A stretch of DNA of 64,000 bases, from the NCBI GenBank assembly GCA_903837495.1, contig CAILUT010000023.1:1-64000 (forward strand), written 5' to 3'. A program made the translations under genes and the position numbers. The stretch comes from an uncultured Flavobacteriales bacterium (GTDB lineage: Bacteria > Bacteroidota > Bacteroidia > CAIKAF01). The first letter of the stretch is position 1, and the number at the start of each line of letters is the position of its first letter. The notes under the pieces were generated by a model. It saw only the letters and a list, made by a program, of their open reading frames with translations, ran no database searches and was not told where the DNA came from. This document shows, in pieces, positions 26,183 to 35,518 of the stretch.

Positions 26183-28246
26183 ATGTCGAAACCCATAACC
26201 ATTACGGCGGCCTTGCCTTACGCCAATGGCCCTTTGCACATTGGGCATTTGGCCGGTGCTTATTTGCCCGCCGATATTTTTGCTCGATACCAACGCCTGC
26301 ACAATCAAGATGTTGCGTTTATTTGCGGTTCCGACGAACACGGCGCTGCCATTACCCTGCGCGCCCGCAAGGAAGGCATTAGCCCCAAAGAAATTATCGA
26401 TACCTACCATGAATTAAACCGAAAGGCCTTTGAGGATTTCGGTATTTCCTTTGACATTTACCACCGCACCTCTGATTCCCTACACCAAGAAACGGCCCAG
26501 GCCTTTTTTTTGAATTTGTTGGAAAAAGAAGCGTTGGAATTAAGGGAGTCGGAACAGTTCTACGATGAACAGTTTCAGCAGTTTTTGGCAGACCGATACA
26601 TTACAGGGGCTTGCCCCAAATGCAAAATGGCAGGAGCCTACGGAGACCAATGCGAAAAGTGCGGAAGTTCGTTGAATCCCGATGACCTGATTGATCCCAA
26701 ATCGACCTTGTCGGGAAGTACGCCGGTAAAGCGGAAAACCAGCCATTGGTATTTGCCCATGCAAAACCACCAAGAATGGCTGCAGCAATGGCTTAGTACG
26801 GGTCGGTTTGATGGCATGGCTTTCCCCATTACCGAACATCAGCCCAGTACATGGAAGGCCAATGTAATGGGGCAGTGTACGTCTTGGCTTCAAGATGGAC
26901 TAAAACCCCGGGCCATGACCCGCGATTTGGATTGGGGCGTTCCTGTGCCCCTTCCCAATTCGGAAGGCAAGGTGTTGTATGTTTGGCTTGATGCCCCAAT
27001 TGGGTACATATCGGCCACCAAAGCTTGGGCCGAACAAACGGGAAAATCTTGGCAACGGTACTGGGCCGAACCCGATGCCCGGCTGATTCATTTTATTGGG
27101 AAAGACAACATTGTTTTTCATTGCTTGATTTTCCCCATTTTGCTCAAAAGCCACGGCGGCTTTGTGCTGCCCGAAAATGTGCCGGCCAACGAATTTTTGA
27201 ACTTGGAGGGCCAAAAGATATCCACCAGCCGTAACCATGCTGTGTGGCTGCACGAGTACCTGCAGGATTTTCCCGGCAAACGCGACGAATTGCGCTATGT
27301 GTTGTGCTCCATTGCCCCTGAAACCGGCGACAGTGAATTTACCTGGAAAGATTTTCAAACCCGGGTGAACAGCGAATTGGTGGCCGTATTGGGCAATCTG
27401 GTAAACCGGGTTATGGTGCTGCACCATACATACTTTCAAGGAAAATGCACGCGTGCTTCCGGCTGCCTCAGTGCTGAACTTCAGGCTTCGGTTGAACGCA
27501 TGTACGGCGAACTTCAAAACCACGTTGAGGCCTACCGTTTTCGCAGTGGCTTGCAGTCGGTAATGGAGCTGGCAAGGGAAGGAAACCGGCATTTAACCCA
27601 ATGCGAACCGTGGAAAACCATAAAAACCAACCCAGAGCAAGCCCAAGCCGATTTGGAAGACATGCTGTGGATGTTGGCCCATTTGGCCTGCGGACTCCAG
27701 CCTTTTTTGCCCGACACCGCCCAAAAGATGTTGCACATGCTGAATTTGCCTGCTCAATTGGCATGGCAAGATGAAATTCAGTGGAACGCCGGCCATGCCT
27801 TAAACCCAACCCAAATGCTGTTTGAAAAAATAGAAGACGCCGACATGGAAAAACAAAGAGAGAAATTAAATCCGCCAGCGGCAGAACAAACAGCTGGGCC
27901 TTCTTTGGAGGCGGCACAAGCCCCCATCTCATTTCAGGATTTTAGCCGCTGCGACATTCGGGTGGCCACTGTTCTTTCGGCAGAACCCGTTGAAGGCGCC
28001 AACCGTTTGTTGAAATTAACCGTAGATACCGGCATCGATACCCGTACGGTGGTGAGTGGAATTGCCGAACACTACTCCCCAGAATCTGTGGTGGGACGAA
28101 AAGTGTGCCTCTTGGTTAATCTGGAACCGCGAAAACTGCGCGGGGTAGAGAGTCAGGGAATGGTATTGATGGCCCAGGATTTGGAAGGGCGTTTGCATTT
28201 TGTGGCTCCGCCCGAGGGGGTGAACAATGGAGCCCAGGTGAAATAA
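26183..28246 (+). CDS. metG: Methionyl-tRNA synthetase with C-terminal EMAP/Trbp111-type domain
   Basis: ALPYANGPLHIGHLAGAYLPADI, KISTSRNHAVW, C-terminal FSRCDIRVATVLSAEPVEGANRLLKL; TACCTTTG-N4-ATG at 26171-26185. Confidence 0.95.
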   Translation: MSKPITITAALPYANGPLHIGHLAGAYLPADIFARYQRLHNQDVAFICGSDEHGAAITLRARKEGISPKEIIDTYHELNRKAFEDFGISFDIYHRTSDSLHQETAQAFFLNLLEKEALELRESEQFYDEQFQQFLADRYITGACPKCKMAGAYGDQCEKCGSSLNPDDLIDPKSTLSGSTPVKRKTSHWYLPMQNHQEWLQQWLSTGRFDGMAFPITEHQPSTWKANVMGQCTSWLQDGLKPRAMTRDLDWGVPVPLPNSEGKVLYVWLDAPIGYISATKAWAEQTGKSWQRYWAEPDARLIHFIGKDNIVFHCLIFPILLKSHGGFVLPENVPANEFLNLEGQKISTSRNHAVWLHEYLQDFPGKRDELRYVLCSIAPETGDSEFTWKDFQTRVNSELVAVLGNLVNRVMVLHHTYFQGKCTRASGCLSAELQASVERMYGELQNHVEAYRFRSGLQSVMELAREGNRHLTQCEPWKTIKTNPEQAQADLEDMLWMLAHLACGLQPFLPDTAQKMLHMLNLPAQLAWQDEIQWNAGHALNPTQMLFEKIEDADMEKQREKLNPPAAEQTAGPSLEAAQAPISFQDFSRCDIRVATVLSAEPVEGANRLLKLTVDTGIDTRTVVSGIAEHYSPESVVGRKVCLLVNLEPRKLRGVESQGMVLMAQDLEGRLHFVAPPEGVNNGAQVK

Positions 28247-28248
28247 GC

Positions 28249-29571
28249 ATGGCAGGTACGGAAAAGTCCGGTCCGCTTTCGATTCAGCTTCCTGAATTTT
28301 GGCCCAAGTTTGAACAGGCCGCTGCGCAGGAATCGCATGTGGCGGTATTTTACGATCAGGGTTTTGCGCCCGATTCCATTGCAGGGCTGTACAGGCCGCC
28401 CTTGCTTTCTATGGTTTTGGCTTGGGGGGCCGAAGCGGTTTATTTGGGAGGAGGCGAACCGAATCCCTTTGGGCAGAAAGACGCTCTTGATGCCTGGCTG
28501 GGTGCCTGGAGTTACGATTCGGGTTGGGCCGCCGCTATGCCCCAAAAATCCCCGTTTGAATGGGCAGCAGAAGGGGGAGTTTCCTTTTTTAAACCCCGAA
28601 ACCTGCTGTACTTTAATGGTACAAATTGGACATTTCGGGGCGAAGCCCAGGCCTTGGTTCAATCCTGGTTGCAGCAGTCTGCTTGGAAACCGCAGACGCT
28701 TTCGGTGGAAAAAACCAAGGTGAAAGCCCGCTGGCGGTTTTCGAGGTCGGCCTATTTGCAAAAGGCCGAAACCCTGCTGCGCCATATTCAGCGGGGAGAC
28801 ATCTATGAAGTGAATTTTTGCAACTGCCTGGAATTGGAATCCGAACTTGCACATCCCTTTCAGGAATGGAAGCGATTGATGGCCGCCTCGCCCATGCCTT
28901 TTGCCTGTTACCTTAAAACGCCTCAGCTGGAATTGCTGTCGGCCAGTCCAGAACGGTTTTTGGCCTGCCAAGGCAGCACCCTGTTTTCTCAACCCATGAA
29001 AGGGACTCGGCCCCGGGGCAAAACCATAGAGGAAGACTTGGCCGCCGCTCGCCACTTAGAAACCGATGCCAAAGAGCGGTCAGAAAACATCATGATTTGC
29101 GATTTGGTGCGCAACGATTTGAGCAAAGTGGCGGAACGCGGCAGCGTGGTGGTGAAAGACTTATGCCAGGTGTTGCCCTTTAAAACCGTACATCAAATGA
29201 TTTCAACGGTGGAGTGTAGGGTAAGACCAGAGATTTCATTGCAGCAGATTTGGGAAGCCGCCTTTCCGATGGGAAGCATGACCGGGGCCCCCAAGGTGCG
29301 GGCCATGGAATTGATTGCCGAGCAAGAAGAACAGCCCCGCGGATATTTTTCGGGCAGCGCAGCGTATTGGATTCCGGGGCTTGGATTTGAAAGCACCGTG
29401 TTGATTCGGAGTTTGATGCGAAGGGCGGGAGGTCATTGGCAAATTGGGGTGGGTTCGGCCCTAACTGCCGTTTGCAATCCCCAGGAAGAATGGGAAGAAT
29501 GCCAATGGAAAATTGCCCCCTTTGCCCAGATTTTCAACCTTGAACTTATGGACAATGCAGAACCGGTTTAA
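28249..29571 (+). CDS. pabB: Aminodeoxychorismate synthase component I-like (chorismate-binding)
   Basis: GDIYEVNFCN, SASPERFLAC, MKGTRPRGKT, SENIMICDLVRNDLSKVA, PMGSMTGAPKVRAMELIAE. Confidence 0.9.
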   Translation: MAGTEKSGPLSIQLPEFWPKFEQAAAQESHVAVFYDQGFAPDSIAGLYRPPLLSMVLAWGAEAVYLGGGEPNPFGQKDALDAWLGAWSYDSGWAAAMPQKSPFEWAAEGGVSFFKPRNLLYFNGTNWTFRGEAQALVQSWLQQSAWKPQTLSVEKTKVKARWRFSRSAYLQKAETLLRHIQRGDIYEVNFCNCLELESELAHPFQEWKRLMAASPMPFACYLKTPQLELLSASPERFLACQGSTLFSQPMKGTRPRGKTIEEDLAAARHLETDAKERSENIMICDLVRNDLSKVAERGSVVVKDLCQVLPFKTVHQMISTVECRVRPEISLQQIWEAAFPMGSMTGAPKVRAMELIAEQEEQPRGYFSGSAAYWIPGLGFESTVLIRSLMRRAGGHWQIGVGSALTAVCNPQEEWEECQWKIAPFAQIFNLELMDNAEPV

Positions 29572-30871
29572 TGACTTTGTGCGTCGGCATGGAATGCCCG
29601 AGCCCCCGGCCGCCTTGCTGTTGCTGGTTAGCGGCGGAGTCGATTCCATGGTCTTGCTGCATCTGTTGCAGCAGGCAGGGTATGCAGTAAAATGCCTGCA
29701 CGTCAATTATGGATTGCGTGGGCAGGCCTCAGACCTTGATCAGCAGCTCATCGAACAGGTATGCCAAGAACTCCAAATGCCCTTGCAGGTTTGGCGTTGC
29801 GGCCCCGAAGAACTCAAAGGCAACATACAGCTAAAGGCCCGAGAAATACGGTATGGGTTGGCGGAAAAATATGTTCAGGAATGGGATTGTGAGGCCATTG
29901 CCACGGCTCACCACTTGGACGATTCATTGGAAACCTTTTGGTTGAATTTGGTGAGGGGAACCGGCATAGACGGCATAAAAGGAATTTCGCCCTTTTTTGC
30001 CGGCAAGATGCGCCCTTTGTTGTGGGCCAGGGCTGAGGAAATCAGAGCCTTTGCCGAAGAGCAGGGAATACCTTGGCGGGAAGACGAAAGCAATGCCCAG
30101 GATGCCTACCGAAGGAATGTGCTGCGCCACCATGTTTTGCCTCAGCTAAAATCATGGAATCCCAAATGGGAGGAAGGGTTTGCCCAAACCTTAGAAAAAC
30201 TGCAAACCACTGCCGACATGCAGCGGGTGCATTTGAACCGACTTCGGCAACAGCTGTTGCACGAAGACGAAACCACTGGAGAATGGAAAATATCGGTTTT
30301 GGAGCTTGCCGGTTCTGGAATCAATGCCATTGCTTTTGCTTGGTTGTTGGCACCCTATGGGTTTTCAGAAGCCCAGGGCCGTCAGGTTTTTGCCTTGCTT
30401 GAAGGCGAAAATGGAAAGCGGATTGTAGGAGCAGGCCATACGGCCTATTTAAACATGCCATTTATATTTATTCGGGAGCAAGCAGAACCGGAATTGCCCG
30501 AATGGAAGTGCAGCGTTCGGCAGCTTATGCAAGGGCAGTGTGCTTGGGTGAAAGCAACGGAATGTGAACAGGGGCGTTTAGAAGAGAACCCCTTGTTGTG
30601 TTCGGTTTGGGTGGAAGACGGGGATGCGGAAATGGAAATTCGGCCCTGGAGGTCGGGCGATAAAATTCCATTTGGCAAGGGAAGTAAGAAGGTAAGCGAT
30701 GTATTGAACGAAGCTGGGGTATTGGTGTTGGACAAGCCGCAGCGGTATGTGGTTGCCTTGAATGGAATTGTGCTGTGGGTGCTGGGCTTGCGCAAAGCGC
30801 CTTGTAGGGAGTCGAACAAGGGTATTTGCTTGGAATTGCGTTGGGAAGGGCCCTTGGATTTGCGGGATTGA
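29555..30871 (+). CDS. tilS: tRNA(Ile)-lysidine synthase
   Basis: LLVSGGVDSMVLLHLL PP-loop, HVNYGLRGQASD, TAHHLDDSLETFWLNLVRGTGI; overlaps end of pabB. Confidence 0.93.
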   Translation: MQNRFNDFVRRHGMPEPPAALLLLVSGGVDSMVLLHLLQQAGYAVKCLHVNYGLRGQASDLDQQLIEQVCQELQMPLQVWRCGPEELKGNIQLKAREIRYGLAEKYVQEWDCEAIATAHHLDDSLETFWLNLVRGTGIDGIKGISPFFAGKMRPLLWARAEEIRAFAEEQGIPWREDESNAQDAYRRNVLRHHVLPQLKSWNPKWEEGFAQTLEKLQTTADMQRVHLNRLRQQLLHEDETTGEWKISVLELAGSGINAIAFAWLLAPYGFSEAQGRQVFALLEGENGKRIVGAGHTAYLNMPFIFIREQAEPELPEWKCSVRQLMQGQCAWVKATECEQGRLEENPLLCSVWVEDGDAEMEIRPWRSGDKIPFGKGSKKVSDVLNEAGVLVLDKPQRYVVALNGIVLWVLGLRKAPCRESNKGICLELRWEGPLDLRD

Positions 30872-30910
30872 GTTCATCTAATTTGGCGCGGTTTTATTCA
30901 GGGTTAGGCC

Positions 30911-31053
30911 CTGCGGCAGGGATTGAGCCGGGTAGCCCACAGGCAACGGCCGCTGTGCCCGCGCGGCGCGGAGGCGACTTTAGGAGCCCCCGCAAGCCCG
31001 CTGGGCACAACGGCTGTGGCCGAGGACTACCGGCGAAAGCCCGGCTGCCGCCC
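30911..31053 (+). repeat. Dispersed rod-hairpin repeat, copy C
   Basis: CTGCGGCAGGGATTGAGCCGGGTAG...GCGGAGGCGACTTTAGGAGCCCCCGC...CTACCGGCGAAAGCCCGGCTGCCGCCC then T+8A. Confidence 0.92.
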
Positions 31054-31090
31054 TAAAAAAAACAGATTGCAAAACACCTAATCTGTCCAT

Positions 31091-31558
31091 TTAATTGAAC
31101 TCCCAGCGGCGGCTTTCCATTTTTATAAAACGGCGGGTAACTTCGCGGTCGGTGCCGGGCTTTAAATCCGAAAAAATCAACTTCATTTTTCGGATTCCGT
31201 CTTTTTCAAGGGCAATTATGCCGGGTTGCCGAGCGGGTTCGGCCTGAAAATAAATGCCGCTGGCCCTTTTTCGGCCCGAATAGCTGCTTTGAACTGCGTT
31301 TTTGGGCGGAGTGTACAAGCAAGTGAGCTGCCCGTTGCGTTCGATCAACAGCCAGCGCTCCTGCATTTTGGCAGTCTGATACCGCAATATGCCCTCTAAA
31401 CTGCCGTCTTGCAACCGGCTCCAAACAAATACCTGAGAAGGGTCGGTTTCGTTTTTCCAACTTCCTTGCAACCAATACAAGGTGCGGATGGTTTGGTTGG
31501 GAACCTGAGCCTGAAGTTTTAGGCCAAACACGCATATAAAAACGAGCAGGGTTCTCAT
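31091..31558 (-). CDS. Secreted hypothetical protein
   Basis: Signal peptide MRTLLVFICVFGLKLQAQ; TLYWLQGSWKNETDPSQVFVWSRLQDGSLEG. Confidence 0.7.
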   Translation of the reverse strand: MRTLLVFICVFGLKLQAQVPNQTIRTLYWLQGSWKNETDPSQVFVWSRLQDGSLEGILRYQTAKMQERWLLIERNGQLTCLYTPPKNAVQSSYSGRKRASGIYFQAEPARQPGIIALEKDGIRKMKLIFSDLKPGTDREVTRRFIKMESRRWEFN

Positions 31559-32496
31559 GGGGTTTCGGATGAAATCCAATCGGCCAAAACCCCCTCTTTC
31601 AGCGAAATGCGGGTGCAGTGGGCCGTTGGAATTTGAAGCGCATCCAGAACAAAATGCACTTGCAAGATGGAGGCCAAGAACATGGGCGCGCGAAATTCAA
31701 GCATGCCGGGAATGGAAAGCCGTTCGGCCAAGCTGCTGGGAATTAGGCGTTCTGTCCAGTACTGAAGCATTTCAGCCGATAGGCTGTGGTAGCTGTAATT
31801 CAACAAAGGCTGGCCTTGATTTCGAAAGGCTTGCATTTGAACCAAGGTATCGAAAAAGCCGCTGCTGCCCACCAGAAATTGGGGCCGATGGTTTTGTAAA
31901 ACCGAAAGCATAGGCTGCAGTTGGTGTTGAAGCCAATCGAAGGTGCTTTGTACTTGTTGTGGAAGCAAGGGGTCGTGCAGGGCCAGTACTTCTTGCAGGC
32001 GGGTGGCTCCAATGGGAAAGCTCCACAAGCCTAAGAGGCCGTTGCCGTTAAAGGCAATAAATTCGGTTGAGGCTCCGCCCACGTCCATGATGAGACCTGT
32101 TTCGCTGCCGAAATTCAGATGGGCCTGAACGCCCTTGAAAATAAATTCGGCCTCGCGTTCGCCGGAAATGACCTGAATGGGTATGCCTGAGGTTTGGCTT
32201 ATGCGTTGGGCAACTTCGGTTCCATTTTTGGCATAGCGAAGGGCGGCGGTGGCTACGCCTTTCCATTTTGTGGGGCCGAAGCTTTGGGCCAAGTCCATAA
32301 ATTCCGATAAGGCTTGAATGGCCCGGGCTTCGGCTTCGGGAAGAATAAAACCTTTTTCGTGGCTTCCTTTGCCAAGCATAACGGGGCGGCGGTCTTGGGC
32401 CAAAATTTCGAGTTGGCCATGGTTGAATTTGGCCAACAGCAGGTTAAAGGTGTTGGAACCTACGTCAACAATGCCATAGAGCGGGGTTGAGTTCAT
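31555..32496 (-). CDS. Exopolyphosphatase/GppA-family phosphatase
   Basis: YGIVDVGSNTFNLLLAKF, GLIMDVGGASTEFIAF, VGSSGFFDTL. Confidence 0.85.
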   Translation of the reverse strand: MNSTPLYGIVDVGSNTFNLLLAKFNHGQLEILAQDRRPVMLGKGSHEKGFILPEAEARAIQALSEFMDLAQSFGPTKWKGVATAALRYAKNGTEVAQRISQTSGIPIQVISGEREAEFIFKGVQAHLNFGSETGLIMDVGGASTEFIAFNGNGLLGLWSFPIGATRLQEVLALHDPLLPQQVQSTFDWLQHQLQPMLSVLQNHRPQFLVGSSGFFDTLVQMQAFRNQGQPLLNYSYHSLSAEMLQYWTERLIPSSLAERLSIPGMLEFRAPMFLASILQVHFVLDALQIPTAHCTRISLKEGVLADWISSETP

Positions 32497-33812
32497 GCGT
32501 TTCCTTTGTAAAAAAGCCATTTCACCAACTCACGGTAGCTGGCTTTTTTGCCGTACATCAGAATGCCTGTTCGGTAAATTCGGCCGGCCATCCAGGTGGA
32601 CAACACAAAGGTAATCACCAAGAGGCCCATAGATAGGGCAACCTGCCAGGCCGGCGGATTAAACGCAATGCGGCTCATCATCACAATGGGGCTGGTGAGG
32701 GGGAAAATCGAGAAAAAGGTAGCCCAAGGTCCGTCGGGGTTTTTAATGATGTTCATGCTAATGACCAAAGAAAAGGCCAGGGGCAAGGAAACGGGGAGCA
32801 TAAATTGTTGGGTGTCGGTTTCGGCATCGACCGCGGCACCAATGGCGGCAAGCAGAGAACTGTAGAGCAGGTAGCCCCCTAAAAAGAAGAAAACAAAAGA
32901 ACCCAGAATAACGAACCAATTTATGCCGGCAATCATGCCTAGCACCTCGCCGGTATTGATTCCGCCCACTTCGGCTTGGGTTTGAAGGCTGCCTTGACGG
33001 GCTTGTTCAAGGGCGTCTGGGGCCATGATTCCACCTACAATGGCCATAGCAAGTCCAGAGAGCAGGGCCCAAATCACAAATTGGGTAAGTCCGACCAAGG
33101 CGATGCCCAGAATTTTTCCCATCATGAGTTGGAAGGGTTTTACAGAAGAGATAATGATTTCCACAATTCGGCTGGTTTTTTCTTCGAGAACGCCGCGCAT
33201 CACCATAACGCCGTACAAGAAAATGAACATATAGATTAAGAAACCCGAACCGAGGCCTAGGGCGGTACGGAGAAGGCTGTCGTCCGATTGCAGGCTGCCG
33301 CTTTCTTTGAGCTTTCGAATGGGCATGTCTATGCGTTTGCGGATTTCGTCGAAGGTAGATTGGGGAATGTCGAAAAAGGCCAGCTTTCGTTTTTCTAGGA
33401 CTTGTTCGACTGCCGAAGAAATTCCGGATCGGCTTTCAAGGGAAGGGGGTGTTTTGTAGCCTAGGTAAATGGAAGAGGGGTTTTCGAAGGCCCTAAGGGG
33501 AAAAACCAAAACCGCATCCACATCTTCGCGTTGGTAAAGCGCATCGGTAAAGGCCGTTAAGTTTCCGGGAAGTCCTGTTTCAAAAACAATGCCTGGGCCT
33601 GCTTTTGAGGCCAGCTCTTCGGCCATGCCATCGGGGGTTTCATCTAAGACCAGCACCCGGTAGGTGGGGGTTTCTTCGGCCATGGAAACCCAAATCAAGA
33701 AACCATAAAAAATGGCAACCAGCAAGGGGCCCAGCAGCGTCATCACCACAAAGGATTTTTTCCGTACTCGGGTCCAGTATTCCCGTTGAACAATCAATAA
33801 AATGGTATTCAT
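32493..33812 (-). CDS. ABC transporter permease (NatB/DUF-type ABC-2 exporter)
   Basis: IVQREYWTRVRKKSFVVMTLLGPL, VLEEKTSRIVEIIISSVKPFQLMMGKILGIALVGLTQF. Confidence 0.88.
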   Translation of the reverse strand: MNTILLIVQREYWTRVRKKSFVVMTLLGPLLVAIFYGFLIWVSMAEETPTYRVLVLDETPDGMAEELASKAGPGIVFETGLPGNLTAFTDALYQREDVDAVLVFPLRAFENPSSIYLGYKTPPSLESRSGISSAVEQVLEKRKLAFFDIPQSTFDEIRKRIDMPIRKLKESGSLQSDDSLLRTALGLGSGFLIYMFIFLYGVMVMRGVLEEKTSRIVEIIISSVKPFQLMMGKILGIALVGLTQFVIWALLSGLAMAIVGGIMAPDALEQARQGSLQTQAEVGGINTGEVLGMIAGINWFVILGSFVFFFLGGYLLYSSLLAAIGAAVDAETDTQQFMLPVSLPLAFSLVISMNIIKNPDGPWATFFSIFPLTSPIVMMSRIAFNPPAWQVALSMGLLVITFVLSTWMAGRIYRTGILMYGKKASYRELVKWLFYKGNA

Positions 33813-34750
33813 GCGTTGGGCAAATCGGTTACAGTTTCAACAAAAATGCGGTCCATTCCCGGCAAAAGTTCTCGGAATTCCACCAGATTTCCCAGTTTTA
33901 GCAAGCCGTTTAGGGTGGATTTCAGGGAATCGGTATTGGGGAGTTGGAATTCCAATTGGGTGAATCCACTGGCCCATTCGAGTTTGGTAGGGGCTAGTTC
34001 TTGCCTTAGGGTTTGAACTTGGGCATTAAATTCAGATTCGGGCATTTCTAAAACCACCCGATACTCGTTTTTACGAAAACGGTTTTTGATGTCGGTTAAA
34101 GAACCACTCAGGTACACCTTAGATTTGTGGAGCAGGGCAATGGAATGGCAAAGGGCCTCGACCGATTCCATGCGGTGGGTGGAAAGAAGAATGGTGGTTC
34201 CGCTGTCGCGAAGGCGTAGAATTTCATCGCGAATCAGGGCGGCATTGACCGGGTCGAAGCCAGAGAAAGGCTCATCGAGAATCAACACATCGGGTTCGTG
34301 CAAAACGGTAACGATAAACTGTACTTTTTGCTGCATGCCTTTTGAGAGTTCCTCGACCTTTTTGTTCCACCAAGGATTCAGGTCAAAGCGCTCGAACCAC
34401 ATTTTTAGCCGGGATTTGGCTTCGGCGGTTGAAAGGCCTTTTAATCGGGCCAGGTACAGCGCCTGTTCGCCCACATTCATTTTTCGATACAAGCCTCGTT
34501 CTTCGGGCAGGTATCCGATGCGGGAAATGTGAATGGGAGCCAAGGGGGCGCCAAACAGCAAAACCTGCCCGGAGTCGGGAGCGGTAATTTGATTGATGAT
34601 TCGGATTAGAGATGTTTTTCCGGCTCCATTGGGCCCCAGCAAACCAAAAATCTGCCCTTGGGGTACTTCAATAGAAACATCGTTTAAGGCGGTGTGGGCC
34701 GCGTAGCGCTTGGTCAAATTCCGGATGTCAATCGCAAGGGTTGTTTCCAT
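33809..34750 (-). CDS. ABC transporter ATP-binding protein
   Basis: LLGPNGAGKTSL, LSKGMQQKVQF, VLILDEPFSGFDP; start METTLAID set by TACCTTTA box. Confidence 0.92.
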   Translation of the reverse strand: METTLAIDIRNLTKRYAAHTALNDVSIEVPQGQIFGLLGPNGAGKTSLIRIINQITAPDSGQVLLFGAPLAPIHISRIGYLPEERGLYRKMNVGEQALYLARLKGLSTAEAKSRLKMWFERFDLNPWWNKKVEELSKGMQQKVQFIVTVLHEPDVLILDEPFSGFDPVNAALIRDEILRLRDSGTTILLSTHRMESVEALCHSIALLHKSKVYLSGSLTDIKNRFRKNEYRVVLEMPESEFNAQVQTLRQELAPTKLEWASGFTQLEFQLPNTDSLKSTLNGLLKLGNLVEFRELLPGMDRIFVETVTDLPNA

Positions 34751-34873
34751 AGCGTTAAAGGTAACCAATGGGGGTGGATATTCAGGAATGGGGAAAGGAC
34801 AAAAAACCTTGAAAAAATCTAAAACGAACGAAACAAAGGGCCCTTGTTTCTTGTTTAAAAAGAAAAGTGTACC

Positions 34874-35518
34874 ATGAAAAAGAAAGCGGCTGCATCGGCG
34901 AGCTTTGAAGAGAGCTACCTAAGTTTTTTTGGCGAACATTACCGCCGCCCCGAAAATGTGCTTGAATTCATAAAATACTGCGGCCGGTCTGAAGCCGATT
35001 TTTATGCCAAGCACAATTCCATAGCGCATTTAGAAGAACAGGTTTGGGTAAGCATGGCCGACCGCTTGATTGAGCGGCTGTCGGAAGATGAAACCTATTT
35101 GGCCTATTCGGTGCGTGAAAAAACCTTGGCCTTTTTCTTTGGCTTTTTTGAAGAGGTATTGAAGAATCGAACCTTTGTATTGTACTCGGCGGGAGACCTG
35201 AAAAATCCAGCGCTGCTTCGGTTTAAGCGGTTTAAGGATGCATTGACCGAGTATTTTGAGGCTTTGGCCATGGCGGCCATGGAATCTAAGGAGTTGTCGA
35301 GCCGAGGGAATTTAACCCGTTGGTATGCCAAAGGGGCTTTGGCCCAGTTCCTGTTTTTGCTGAATTTTTGGAAAAACGATTCCAGCCAAGGATTTGAAGC
35401 CACCGACGAAGCCATTGAGCGCAGCGTAAATTTAATTTTCGACCTAGCCGGCATGAATGCGTTGGAGTCGGGATTGGGATTTGCTCGCTTCTTATTTAGG
35501 CATACTGCAAAAGCATGA
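34874..35518 (+). CDS. TetR-family-like transcriptional regulator
   Basis: 214 aa, all-alpha; DUF5923/TetR_C-like pattern; precedes ABC1 kinase with 4-nt overlap. Confidence 0.55.
   Translation: MKKKAAASASFEESYLSFFGEHYRRPENVLEFIKYCGRSEADFYAKHNSIAHLEEQVWVSMADRLIERLSEDETYLAYSVREKTLAFFFGFFEEVLKNRTFVLYSAGDLKNPALLRFKRFKDALTEYFEALAMAAMESKELSSRGNLTRWYAKGALAQFLFLLNFWKNDSSQGFEATDEAIERSVNLIFDLAGMNALESGLGFARFLFRHTAKA

Noticed and set aside
26900-27592. Long antisense ORFs such as 26900-27592, 28153-29055 and 47792-48751
   Set aside because: They lie opposite genes with clear family motifs; open reading is a by-product of codon usage and GC content.
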